A stretch of 13,256 nt of DNA, taken from assembly GCF_000719705.1 (NCBI RefSeq), contig NZ_JOHO01000106.1, positions 1 through 13,256 on the forward strand. Reading direction: 5' to 3'. This document shows positions 7,097 to 13,256 of the stretch, piece by piece. The number at the start of each line of letters is the position of its first letter. The stretch's first letter is position 1. Source of the DNA: Streptomyces sp. NRRL S-350 (GTDB lineage Bacteria; Actinomycetota; Actinomycetes; Streptomycetales; Streptomycetaceae). Position numbers and translations under genes: made by a program. The notes under the pieces are model-generated. The model was not told the DNA's origin and did not search any database. It saw only the letters and a program-made list of their open reading frames with translations.

Positions 7097-8191
7097 TCAG
7101 GCGGCGGCACCGTACTCGCTCGTCAGCCTCCGGACCTCGGCGTCCTTGAAGGCCTGCACCTCTTCCACGATCCCGCTCCGCGGCAGCTCTGCCACCGGCA
7201 CGCAGAGGTCCATCCGCTGGATGCAGACTCCCACCATGTACTCCCCCTGATCCGTGAGGTACAGCCGGATGCCGTAGTAGCCCTCCTCACAGTCCGTGTC
7301 GTTGTTGAACCGGCACGACGCGCAGGTGTCGGGGAGCCGCACCGGCAGCAATCGCTTGACATAGACCGCTCGGCTGCCGAGCGCCCGGTAGAGGGTGCGC
7401 TCGTCGGAGGTGCCGGCCGTGAACGTCCGGAGCACCGGTTCCGCACCGACGCGGGCCAGCACCTCGGAGATCGCCGCGATCGACTCCGCTCCATCCTGGA
7501 TGCTGGTGAGCATCCGCACGTCCGCGAACTGGCCGTACGACTCGACCAGGTTGACGACCCGGTCGACGTGGGCCATACCGGGAACGACGATGTTCACCGA
7601 GACCTTCACCCCGTTGGAGACAGCGGCCCGAACCGTCTGTTCCGCAGCCCGGATCTTCTTCTCGGCCAGACCCGCCGACCTGAAACGCTCGGACTGAACG
7701 GCCCGGAGTTCTTCGGCGGTGGTGCCGAAGACAGAGACGTTGATGCGGTTGAGGCCAGCCGCCGAGCAGTCCGGCATCACCTGCCGGCCGCGCTCGCCGT
7801 TGCTGGTCATTCCGACGCTCAGGCCCATTCCGGTGAGCGCCGAAACCAGCGTGGAGACCTCCGCATGGAGGGTGGGCTCCCCTCCGGTGAGGTGAACCTC
7901 ATTGGCGCCGAACGCCCTCGCCACGGTCCGCACCGCACGCCGGAAGTGCGTGTCCGGAACCATCCTCGCGGCGAGGAACTCGACACCGTTCGACTCGCTG
8001 TAGATCGACACACGCCCGGTCCCGCCCGGCCCCGCGACGAAGGGCAGCTGCGTTCGACCCCGGTTGTCGGCGGTGACGGGCGTTCCTTCGTTGTGGCAGA
8101 ACGTGCAGGCCAATCCGCAGTCGTCGATCACCTTGATGCGGATGGTCCGGTCCCGGACGACCCGGATCGCCGGGTGTTGGGTCACTGACAA
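7097..8191 (-). CDS. Radical SAM enzyme with C-terminal auxiliary cysteine motif
   Basis: Product of 364 residues from a TTG start. CGLACTFC (Cys25, Cys29, Cys32) is the CX3CX2C site for the [4Fe-4S]-SAM cluster, followed by HNEGTP. GGEPT (103-107) contacts SAM, and a TIM-barrel pattern continues to about 260. Cys290-X2-Cys293-X7-Cys301-X21-Cys323 resembles the C-terminal second-cluster region of MoaA/SPASM-type enzymes with an insertion, so a second iron-sulfur cluster is likely. The substrate is unknown; it does not match viperin, MoaA, NifB or QueE closely. TTG 8191 is preferred because GGAGA lies 6 bases upstream; GTG 8185 would need a spacing of 12. It is the last gene of a leftward operon, 13 bases after the CYTH gene, ending before a strong terminator. 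Confidence 0.88.
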   Translation of the reverse strand: MSVTQHPAIRVVRDRTIRIKVIDDCGLACTFCHNEGTPVTADNRGRTQLPFVAGPGGTGRVSIYSESNGVEFLAARMVPDTHFRRAVRTVARAFGANEVHLTGGEPTLHAEVSTLVSALTGMGLSVGMTSNGERGRQVMPDCSAAGLNRINVSVFGTTAEELRAVQSERFRSAGLAEKKIRAAEQTVRAAVSNGVKVSVNIVVPGMAHVDRVVNLVESYGQFADVRMLTSIQDGAESIAAISEVLARVGAEPVLRTFTAGTSDERTLYRALGSRAVYVKRLLPVRLPDTCASCRFNNDTDCEEGYYGIRLYLTDQGEYMVGVCIQRMDLCVPVAELPRSGIVEEVQAFKDAEVRRLTSEYGAAA

Positions 8192-8204
8192 GGCATGTCT
8201 CCTG

Positions 8205-8738
8205 TCATTCGAAGGTGAGTCGAGGGACCGCCTCGATGTCGATCCCGTACCGGCGGTAGACCTTGGTCGTGTTCTCACTCGTCAGCTCGCCGACGGGAAG
8301 CCCAAGCACGAGCGCCGTCGCGTGGACGTGCTCGGCACTGTCCCCCTCGATCTCCAGGTACGGGGGGATCAGCGGCCACTCATCGATCTCGATGGCCGCA
8401 CCGCCCAGCGCCCAGGATGACCGGCGGTTCTCCTGGTATGCCTTGGACTGGTAACCGAGCTTGCCGAGGAGGGTGTTCGTCGCGTCGAAGTCACCGACCG
8501 TCGTCTCCGTCTCGGTCACGCCGTCGATCGCGTCGGAGAGGATTTCCTTGACGCACAGCGTGACGCCGGTGCCGGTGTCACGCAGCCGGACCCACGCTCC
8601 GGGCCGGCCCGGGATGTCGTACACGTAGCGGCGCTGGAAGCGGTCGACCACGTGCTCGGCCCCGGCCTCCACCAGCAGCGCACGGATCTTCTCCGGCTCG
8701 ACGTTGAGGATCTTCGCTTCGAACTCAGTTGCGGTCAT
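8205..8738 (-). CDS. CYTH-domain protein (triphosphate tunnel metalloenzyme family)
   Basis: Product of 177 residues. The family signature ExExK is present as EFEAK (5-9). Further charged residues line the expected beta-barrel tunnel: RLR (51-53), VKE (63-65), TETET (75-79), ENRR (103-106), EIDEW (117-121) and YLEIE (127-131). CYTH proteins (CyaB adenylyl cyclase, thiamine triphosphatase, triphosphatases) bind a triphosphate and two divalent metals inside an antiparallel barrel. This one could hydrolyse or cyclise a nucleoside triphosphate, or act on inorganic triphosphate; the reaction cannot be read from sequence. ATG 8738 lies inside the end of the kinase gene (14-bp overlap), with GGAGAGGA upstream, implying translational coupling. 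Close association with a P-loop kinase and a radical SAM enzyme argues for a phosphorylated shared substrate. Confidence 0.88.
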   Translation of the reverse strand: MTATEFEAKILNVEPEKIRALLVEAGAEHVVDRFQRRYVYDIPGRPGAWVRLRDTGTGVTLCVKEILSDAIDGVTETETTVGDFDATNTLLGKLGYQSKAYQENRRSSWALGGAAIEIDEWPLIPPYLEIEGDSAEHVHATALVLGLPVGELTSENTTKVYRRYGIDIEAVPRLTFE

Positions 8739-9336
8739 GGGATTTCTTCCTCTCCAGTCGGGGTTTCGGGATACGCGAGCGGACGATATCGGCGATCAGG
8801 GCGGCCACCTGTTCCGGCGTACGGTCGGTGCCGTCCACGCGGACGAGGCCGAGCGCCCGGTACACGCGAGTGCTCTCGGCGACGTTCGGCTCTTCCCGCT
8901 GGTGCCAGTAGCTCAGCGTCCCGCTCTCGGCCCGCCGCCGAAGCCGGTCCTGGCGAACCTCCTCGTCCACGTCCAGCAGGATCGCCAGGTCCGGGACCAG
9001 AGCCCCGCTCGGGTACTCGGGGGCGCAGTCGTGCCCCATGGCGCGGTGCGTGGCAACGGTGCGCGGGAAGTACGACTCGACCACCACCGTCCGGCCGGTC
9101 CCGACGAGCGCCCGGGCCGTCTCCGACTTGATGTGATTCGCCATCATCCACCAGTGGAGCCGGGCCGGCAGGATGCCGGTGGCGTCCACCTCCGCGCGCA
9201 TGCGAGAGAACGTCGGCAAGGCGCCATCCGTAAGGTGAACACCGCCGAGAAGGGCTGCGGCCAACGGCGCGACGGTGGTCTTCCCGCTCCCGCTGAGACC
9301 GTCGAGGGTGATGAAGGATCCTCGGGTCACGTCCAC
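8725..9336 (-). CDS. P-loop kinase, thymidylate/nucleotide kinase-like
   Basis: Product of 203 residues, the size of dTMP kinase. The Walker A motif is GLSGSGKTT (13-21). VVVESYFPRT (84-93) occupies the place of the DRY-type motif, PDLAILLDVD (115-124) is the characteristic strand before the LID, and an Arg-rich LID follows (RQDRLRRRAESG, 128-139). It probably transfers phosphate from ATP to a nucleoside monophosphate or a related small molecule. The acceptor-site loop differs from housekeeping dTMP kinases (ESYFPR in place of DRY or DRF), so a non-canonical substrate is plausible. The GTG start has AAGGAG 5 bases upstream. It is 24 bases after the APH-fold gene and overlaps the CYTH gene. 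Confidence 0.85.
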   Translation of the reverse strand: MDVTRGSFITLDGLSGSGKTTVAPLAAALLGGVHLTDGALPTFSRMRAEVDATGILPARLHWWMMANHIKSETARALVGTGRTVVVESYFPRTVATHRAMGHDCAPEYPSGALVPDLAILLDVDEEVRQDRLRRRAESGTLSYWHQREEPNVAESTRVYRALGLVRVDGTDRTPEQVAALIADIVRSRIPKPRLERKKSHDRN

Positions 9337-9360
9337 GTGAACTCCTTTTCGTCGTTCGAT

Positions 9361-10311
9361 TCATCGCCCCACCCAGCGCCACGGGACCGGGTTGGCACCG
9401 CGCAGGCATCCGACTCGGTGGACTGCCGCCTGACGGACGTTGGCATCGAGGTGGGCGCGGCGCACCGTCTCCATCACCGCAGTGAGTACGACAAGGTCAC
9501 GCACGACCTGGTAACCCGACCAGGCACCGATGTAGGGGTGGTTCAGGGACTGGTCTTCGCGCTCGTACGAGAGGTAGACGTCGGCATAGGATCCGTGGTC
9601 CTCGCGCGGGCCGATGAGCAGTTCGGAGCGCCAGCGGGCTGCGACCCGGTCCCACTCCCGGTGGCCGCGATGGAGGGGACGGCGCAGCAGGAACCCGACG
9701 CGGACTCCGTCGTCGTGGCAGGGGACCATGCCGAGCGCACCAAGGATGACGGCATCCGGGGTCGGCCAGTCGGGGTGGTCCCATTCCTCGTGCAACTGAG
9801 CCGCGCGCTCGCGGAGGAAGCAGCGGGCGGCGTCGTTCAGCGGAGCCTCGTCCAGGCCGTCGAGCAGCCCGGCGAACGGGTCGTGATCCCTGAGCCACGG
9901 GGCAGCCCCGGGGTCGATTCGGTGCGTGAGGGCTGTCACCCACGCGGACAGGGACGTGTCGGTGCTCGGCTTGCCGGGGTCCTGCCAGAGGGTCACGGCC
10001 CGGCCGTCTGTCGACATGTGGACATCAGTGCTCCAGGGGGAGGCGACGGCGACCTGGTGCTGCCGAAGGAACTGCGCGCCCTTGATGAGCGCCCGGGCCT
10101 CGTCGACGTCGGGATGCACAAGGGCGAGTGAGTGCGAAGCCGGCAGCGACCAGAGGTGGTTCGGGCTGTCGCTGACCAGTTCGGCCCGCCGGAAGTCGGC
10201 GGCGATGGCAGCGCAGGCCCGTGTCAGGGTTTCGAAGGATGCTGCGACGTCCAGCCTGCGGGCCAGGGTGGTGGTCTTGAGCAACGTCCTGGTGCGCGGT
10301 CCGACATTCAC
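9361..10311 (-). CDS. APH-fold phosphotransferase-like protein lacking catalytic residues (pseudokinase)
   Basis: Product of 316 residues. The C-terminal half matches the aminoglycoside/choline phosphotransferase fold seen in many Streptomyces proteins, with HREWDRVA (217-224), a helical tail and a final CLRG ... PWRW. At the catalytic loop, where the family has HGDxHxxN, this protein reads LGALGMVP (190-197). Where the Mg-binding DFD is expected it has FLL (207-209). Both essential Asp residues are therefore absent, although the flanking sequence aligns and there is no frameshift. It may be a scaffold or nucleotide/substrate sensor, or a phosphotransferase with rearranged chemistry. GTG 10311 overlaps the HATPase stop by 4 bases (GTGA), with GAGGG 8 bases upstream, so translation is coupled. 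Confidence 0.75.
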   Translation of the reverse strand: MNVGPRTRTLLKTTTLARRLDVAASFETLTRACAAIAADFRRAELVSDSPNHLWSLPASHSLALVHPDVDEARALIKGAQFLRQHQVAVASPWSTDVHMSTDGRAVTLWQDPGKPSTDTSLSAWVTALTHRIDPGAAPWLRDHDPFAGLLDGLDEAPLNDAARCFLRERAAQLHEEWDHPDWPTPDAVILGALGMVPCHDDGVRVGFLLRRPLHRGHREWDRVAARWRSELLIGPREDHGSYADVYLSYEREDQSLNHPYIGAWSGYQVVRDLVVLTAVMETVRRAHLDANVRQAAVHRVGCLRGANPVPWRWVGR

Positions 10312-10928
10312 GGTTCGGCCCTCGGATGCGGCGTGGGTGGATGGACCGGACGGGAGGTCAGCCGAGTCCGTGCCGGGACAGCCGAAGCGCTTCGCCCCGC
10401 TCTGGGCGGCCGGTGCCTGAACTCCCGTGCCGTGGAGTCCGAGGGCAGCATCCCGATCCGCTGACCGCTCTGCTCGACCATGACGGTCGCCGGCCACGCC
10501 GGATCAGGCAGTTCGATCTCGGACCAGATCTCCTGTCCGCCCTCAGGGAGCCGCTCGACACCGAACCGGGACACGACCCCCATAACCAGCCTCAGGCCAC
10601 GGCCACCGGTCGCCTCGTCGCTCGCCGCCCGGTACTCAGGTCTGCCGTCACCTGGATCGGTCACGGACACGCGCAGCACGCCCGGGGCGTACGCCAGACA
10701 AGCGGTCAGCTTCACGTCCGACCGATCGCCACCACAGCCGTACAGGACGGCGTTGGTGCCGAGTTCGGACAGGACAAGCTCCACGTCGTCCAGCACGTCT
10801 CCGCGCTGCCGGTCCTCCGGACCGAGACCGAGCAACGGCACGGCCTTCCTGGCCCAGCGGCGCAGCTCCCCGATCCGTTTCCGTTCGACGGGGAACCACG
10901 TCGTGATGCTGCGCGATTCAGGCTTCAT
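10308..10928 (-). CDS. HATPase_c-type ATP-binding protein (RsbW/SpoIIAB-like)
   Basis: Product of 206 residues. The GHKL ATPase boxes are visible: N box ELVLSELGTNAVLYG (50-64, with Glu55 and Asn59), G1 box DPGDGRP (91-97) and G2 box GGRGL (108-112). There are no transmembrane helices or phospho-acceptor domain, so it is a soluble anti-sigma-like ATPase, a very expanded class in Streptomyces that often partners small DUF397 or regulator proteins. Residues after about 145 are a basic, low-complexity extension unlike the family. As first gene of the leftward operon it may regulate it, or act as a serine kinase on a partner protein. The ATG has GAGG 7 bases upstream; the stop overlaps the next start. 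Confidence 0.85.
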   Translation of the reverse strand: MKPESRSITTWFPVERKRIGELRRWARKAVPLLGLGPEDRQRGDVLDDVELVLSELGTNAVLYGCGGDRSDVKLTACLAYAPGVLRVSVTDPGDGRPEYRAASDEATGGRGLRLVMGVVSRFGVERLPEGGQEIWSEIELPDPAWPATVMVEQSGQRIGMLPSDSTAREFRHRPPRAGRSASAVPARTRLTSRPVHPPTPHPRAEP

Positions 10929-11121
10929 GAGGGCGCCTCACTCACTCGGGGTTGGGAGGCCTCGGGAGACAGTCCGCACGAATGACCGAACATGACGGAG
11001 CATTCGCGGTGCGGTCTGCAACGGCCTTGCACGAACAGCAAACCGTCCAAGTTGGCTCGGAGTAAGGTGTTGAGCACCGTCCGTTGTTAAACCGGTTAAA
11101 CGGCACCGCATGGAGACCCCT
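10929..11121. promoter_or_regulatory. Divergent promoter region between cassette operon and its TPR regulator
   Basis: 193 bases without a gene, driving both the leftward operon and the rightward regulator. TAAGGT at 11063-11068 fits a TANNNT -10 for the rightward gene but lacks a good -35; TTGAGC at 11070-11075 could be a -35 with a poor -10. No convincing leftward sigma-70 promoter is visible. The clearest element is the tandem GTTAAAC repeat listed separately. Confidence 0.55.
11086..11103. promoter_or_regulatory. Tandem GTTAAAC operator candidate
   Basis: GTTAAACCG followed directly by GTTAAACGG, a 9-bp tandem repeat in a GC-rich background, flanked by CCGTT on the left and AACGG on the right. 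It lies about 20 bases before the regulator start and in the shared promoter region, as expected for autoregulation by a helix-turn-helix protein. The GTTAAAC word was not found elsewhere in this intergenic region. Confidence 0.5.
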
Positions 11122-12498
11122 ATGGGGCGTACCCGCCAACCCAATGAGCGCCTGGGCCGGCTCATCCGGGAAGCAGGCCGACCGAACGAATCCCTCGCGC
11201 GGGCCCTGTGTGCCGTTGCGGCCCGCCACAACGATCCGGCGCGACCGAGCCGGGTGTCCGTCACTCAGTGGGTCCGTCAGGGCGTGATGCCCTCCGGGAA
11301 CATCCCGCAGTACCTCGCGGAGGTGCTCACCAGCTGGCTGAACCGAGACGTCACACTCGCGGACATGGGGTTCGGCGACGAGCAACCGGATCTACGCGAC
11401 TGGGGTTTGGATACCCTGAAGACCCTGGCGGCTCTCGGACGGATAGACGTTGACGTGGAACGCAGACAGCTCCTCAGCACGCTCGCGTACTCGCTCGGAG
11501 CACTGAGCATTCCGCCTGCCAGTTGGTGGGAGCACATGGCCCGCACCGGCAGTCGCGGCATCACACAGCGCCGCGCCGTTCAAGCCGATGTGGATGCCGT
11601 CCGGGAGATGACAGCGCTGTTCTCCCAGCTCGACCAGCGTCGTGGTGGCGGCCACGGGCGCACAGCGGTCGCGCAGTACCTCGTCACTGATGTCGGAGAG
11701 TTCCTTCAAGGCACCTTCGCCTCCGACCGAGTTCGGCGGGACATGTTCTCCGCAGCATCCGAACTCGCCTACCTGGCAGGGTGGACAGCGTTCGACAACG
11801 GTGAGCACCCCACCGCCCAGCACTACTACACCGTGGCCGTGAAGCTGGCGGCCGAAGCCGACGACCCGGCGATGGCCGGGCACGTCCTGCGCGCCATGGC
11901 CCACCAGGCGGTCGACCTCCGGAAGCCGCATCACGCCGTCAGGGTCGCCGAGGCGTCCATCGCCGGCGACCGGTACGCGCTCGCCAGTCCACGGGAGCGC
12001 TCGCTGCTCGGTGTCGTCCACGCGCGCGCTCTCGCCGCTGCGGGACGCACCGCGGAGGCCAACGCCGCACTTCTCCAGGCCGAGCGTGATCTCTCCGTAG
12101 CCTCGCCCGGTGACGACGAACCAGGCCGGGTGTTCTTCTTCGGCGAGGCGTCCTTGGCGCACGAGACGGCGTCGGCGTTGCGCGATCTCGGCGATCTCGA
12201 AGGTGCAGCAAGGGAGTTCGAGCGCAGCGTCGCAACTCGCAAGGCTTCCACCTTCACCAGGACCCACGCGGTCACGCTCGGCCACCTGGGCCTTGTGAAG
12301 GCCAGGCAGCACTCCATCGAGGAGGCCTGCGCGATCTGGTCGCGGTCGCTCGACGCCATGCAGACCGTCCGCTCCGCCCGTACCCGCGACGTCGCACTGG
12401 GGATCCGCAGTGCGCTGTCCCCCTACCGTGGACGGAAGGTGCCGACCGTCGACGCCGTCGACGGTCTCGCCGCCGACTATCTGGCGGCAACCATCTGA
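11122..12498 (+). CDS. Helix-turn-helix/TPR-type regulator
   Basis: Product of 458 residues. The N-terminal ~75 residues (GRLIREAG ... SVTQWVRQGVMP) look like an atypical helix-turn-helix of the kind that precedes helical repeats in Streptomyces regulators. A LNRDVTLADMGF segment follows and the remainder is Ala-rich paired helices consistent with tetratricopeptide repeats (about 150-430). RRQLLSTLAYSLGAL around 116-130 resembles the twin-Arg-like stretch often found inside such regulators, but it is internal and not a signal. Its targets are unknown; divergence from the HATPase-to-radical-SAM operon suggests it controls that operon. ATG 11122 is preferred over ATG 11110 because GGAG (11112-11115) is 6 bases upstream, whereas 11110 lacks a ribosome binding site. 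It is cotranscribed with the TrmO-like gene 42 bases downstream. Confidence 0.8.
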   Translation: MGRTRQPNERLGRLIREAGRPNESLARALCAVAARHNDPARPSRVSVTQWVRQGVMPSGNIPQYLAEVLTSWLNRDVTLADMGFGDEQPDLRDWGLDTLKTLAALGRIDVDVERRQLLSTLAYSLGALSIPPASWWEHMARTGSRGITQRRAVQADVDAVREMTALFSQLDQRRGGGHGRTAVAQYLVTDVGEFLQGTFASDRVRRDMFSAASELAYLAGWTAFDNGEHPTAQHYYTVAVKLAAEADDPAMAGHVLRAMAHQAVDLRKPHHAVRVAEASIAGDRYALASPRERSLLGVVHARALAAAGRTAEANAALLQAERDLSVASPGDDEPGRVFFFGEASLAHETASALRDLGDLEGAAREFERSVATRKASTFTRTHAVTLGHLGLVKARQHSIEEACAIWSRSLDAMQTVRSARTRDVALGIRSALSPYRGRKVPTVDAVDGLAADYLAATI

Positions 12499-12540
12499 CC
12501 CGCCGTCCTGGCGCGGATTCGTTCACAGGAGGGGAAGCAC

Positions 12541-13029
12541 ATGGGTGAGGTCTTCAGCGTCGAAGCGCTCGGACACGTTGTGGGAGGCCGTACGGAACCG
12601 ACAGACGACTACTGGGGTGGGACCCGCTCCATCATCCGGCTCGACGGCGACAGGTTTCCGCTCGAGGCGACGAAGGGGCTGGAGGAGTTCTCCCACCTCG
12701 ACGTGATCTTCCGGTTCCACAAGACCGACCCGGCCGACCTCAACTTCGGCGCGCGCCGTCCCCGGGACAACCCGGACTGGCCCGAGGTCGGTGTGTTCGG
12801 CCACCGGAACATGCGGCGCATCAACTGGCTCGGGTCCTCCCGTTGCCGGCTCCTCAAGGTCGACGGACTGGACCTGCACGTCGAGGACCTGGATGCCATC
12901 GATGGCACCCCTGTCCTCGAAGTGAAACCCTGGTTCGAGGAGTTCGGCCCGCGCGGAGAAGTGCGTCAGCCTGAATGGACCACCGAGATGCTGCGCGACT
13001 ACTTCGCCCCGGCGCCCCCCACGCCCTGA
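12541..13029 (+). CDS. TrmO/TsaA (UPF0066) family protein, divergent
   Basis: Product of 162 residues. The family C-terminal hallmark DAIDGTPVLEVKPW (118-131) and the SHLDVIFRFH strand (51-60) place it in the TrmO/YaeB/TsaA beta-barrel family, which uses SAM; E. coli TrmO methylates N6-threonylcarbamoyladenosine-37 of tRNA. The usual RSPxRPNPIGL motif is replaced by HRNMRRINWLGSS (88-100), losing the Pro-Asn-Pro core while keeping Arg, Asn and Gly. The substrate may therefore differ from tRNA; a small-molecule methyltransfer role within the neighbouring radical SAM system is a guess. AGGAGGGG lies 6 bases before the ATG. Two terminators follow. Confidence 0.82.
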   Translation: MGEVFSVEALGHVVGGRTEPTDDYWGGTRSIIRLDGDRFPLEATKGLEEFSHLDVIFRFHKTDPADLNFGARRPRDNPDWPEVGVFGHRNMRRINWLGSSRCRLLKVDGLDLHVEDLDAIDGTPVLEVKPWFEEFGPRGEVRQPEWTTEMLRDYFAPAPPTP

Positions 13030-13055
13030 CGATCGGCATCGCCTCGTCGCTCGAG

Positions 13056-13091
13056 TCCGTTGCGGCTTCGCCCTGGCGAAGCGGCAACGGA
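13056..13091 (+). terminator. 17-bp hairpin after the TrmO-like gene
   Basis: 13056-13072 pair with 13075-13091 with one mismatch and a 2-base loop (CT), followed by AAAG rather than a T-run. It begins 26 bases after the stop. Confidence 0.75.
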
Positions 13092-13110
13092 AAAGAACTC
13101 CTGAGTGAGC

Positions 13111-13144
13111 GGGGCCCCGCACGAGTGGTCTCGTGCGGGGCCCC
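13111..13144. terminator. 15-bp perfect GC hairpin, probable bidirectional terminator
   Basis: 13111-13125 pair perfectly with 13130-13144 around TGGT. It lies between the TrmO-like gene and the convergent transposase tail, so it could stop transcripts from both sides. Confidence 0.8.
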
Positions 13145-13157
13145 TTCGGGGGTCCGG

Positions 13158-13256
13158 CTAGCTGTTCTGGCCCATGAGGTTGGGAACGCGGCTGGCGGGT
13201 GGTTTGCCTGCGAGTGCGGTGTGTCCGCGGTGGTGATTGTAGGTGTGGAGCCAGTC
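13158..13256 (-). mobile_element. IS481-family transposase, C-terminal fragment at window edge
   Basis: The reverse strand from the right edge reads 32 codons (DWLHTYNHHRGHTAL ... PASRVPNLMGQNS) to a TAG stop at 13158-13160. The Trp-Leu-x-x-Tyr-Asn-x-x-Arg-x-H end followed by PP-x-SR is the typical C-terminus of IS481/IS3-type DDE integrases, where this stretch follows the catalytic Glu. The catalytic residues lie outside the window, so intactness is unknown. No terminal inverted repeat could be confirmed; the 13111-13144 hairpin is not obviously an IS end. Confidence 0.85.

Noticed and set aside
7097..8191. Viperin-like antiviral enzyme
   Set aside because: A nucleotide kinase nearby made this tempting, but the motif is CGLACTFCHNEG rather than the viperin CNYKCGFC type, and the C-terminal cysteine cluster points to a MoaA/SPASM-like architecture.
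10942..11385. Leftward open frame across the cassette's divergent promoter
   Set aside because: It starts inside the regulator gene in antisense, crosses the AT-rich operator and has no protein-family resemblance.
11122..12498. Tat signal peptide from the internal RRQLLSTLAYSLGAL stretch
   Set aside because: It lies about 115 residues into the protein, after the DNA-binding region; similar stretches occur inside cytoplasmic Streptomyces regulators.
1..13256. CRISPR array, tRNA or rRNA genes
   Set aside because: No regularly spaced repeats, cloverleaf with CCA-proximal GTTCRA box, or rRNA-like sequence was seen on either strand.

Overview
The window is very GC-rich (roughly 70%), with GC-biased third positions, GTG/TTG starts, a DUF2510 membrane protein and an IS481-type transposase tail. 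This points to a Streptomyces or close relative (Kitasatospora-like), on a chromosome arm or in an accessory part of a chromosome.

Left block (1-6050), metabolic and cell-envelope genes. The first ~309 bases fold back on themselves: 1-81 is an exact inverted copy of 229-309, including the last codons of the first gene. Then come, leftward, a DUF2510 single-pass membrane protein with a collagen-like tail (255-1436), a short-chain dehydrogenase (1572-2372) and a glutamine-synthetase-like gamma-glutamyl-amine ligase (2449-3834). Rightward and divergent is a PuuD-type class I amidotransferase hydrolase (3991-4761). Ligase, SDR and hydrolase look like part of a gamma-glutamylated amine/ethanolamine utilisation pathway, but the SDR has lost its catalytic Tyr (His instead) and probably its Ser. 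A zinc-type CDF efflux pump with a His-rich N-terminus (4956-6050) follows.

Middle (6093-7096). A stand-alone 5'-3' exonuclease of the Pol I N-terminal type faces the next operon. A strong hairpin with a duplicated left arm separates the two convergent units.

Right block (7097-13029), the most interesting part. A tight leftward operon runs HATPase (RsbW/SpoIIAB-like) > APH-fold protein lacking the kinase catalytic residues > dTMP-kinase-like P-loop kinase > CYTH triphosphate-tunnel enzyme > radical SAM enzyme with a C-terminal cysteine cluster. Junctions are a 4-bp overlap, a 24-bp gap, a 14-bp overlap and a 13-bp gap. Divergently, behind a tandem GTTAAAC repeat, lie a helical/TPR-type regulator and a divergent TrmO/TsaA-family protein. 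The content (phosphate-adding kinase, triphosphate-binding CYTH, radical SAM, SAM-binding TrmO fold, two regulatory proteins) suggests an undescribed nucleotide- or phosphate-ester-modifying system. That function is inference only; the gene calls are much firmer. Two terminator hairpins close the block and the C-terminus of an IS481-family transposase runs off the right edge.
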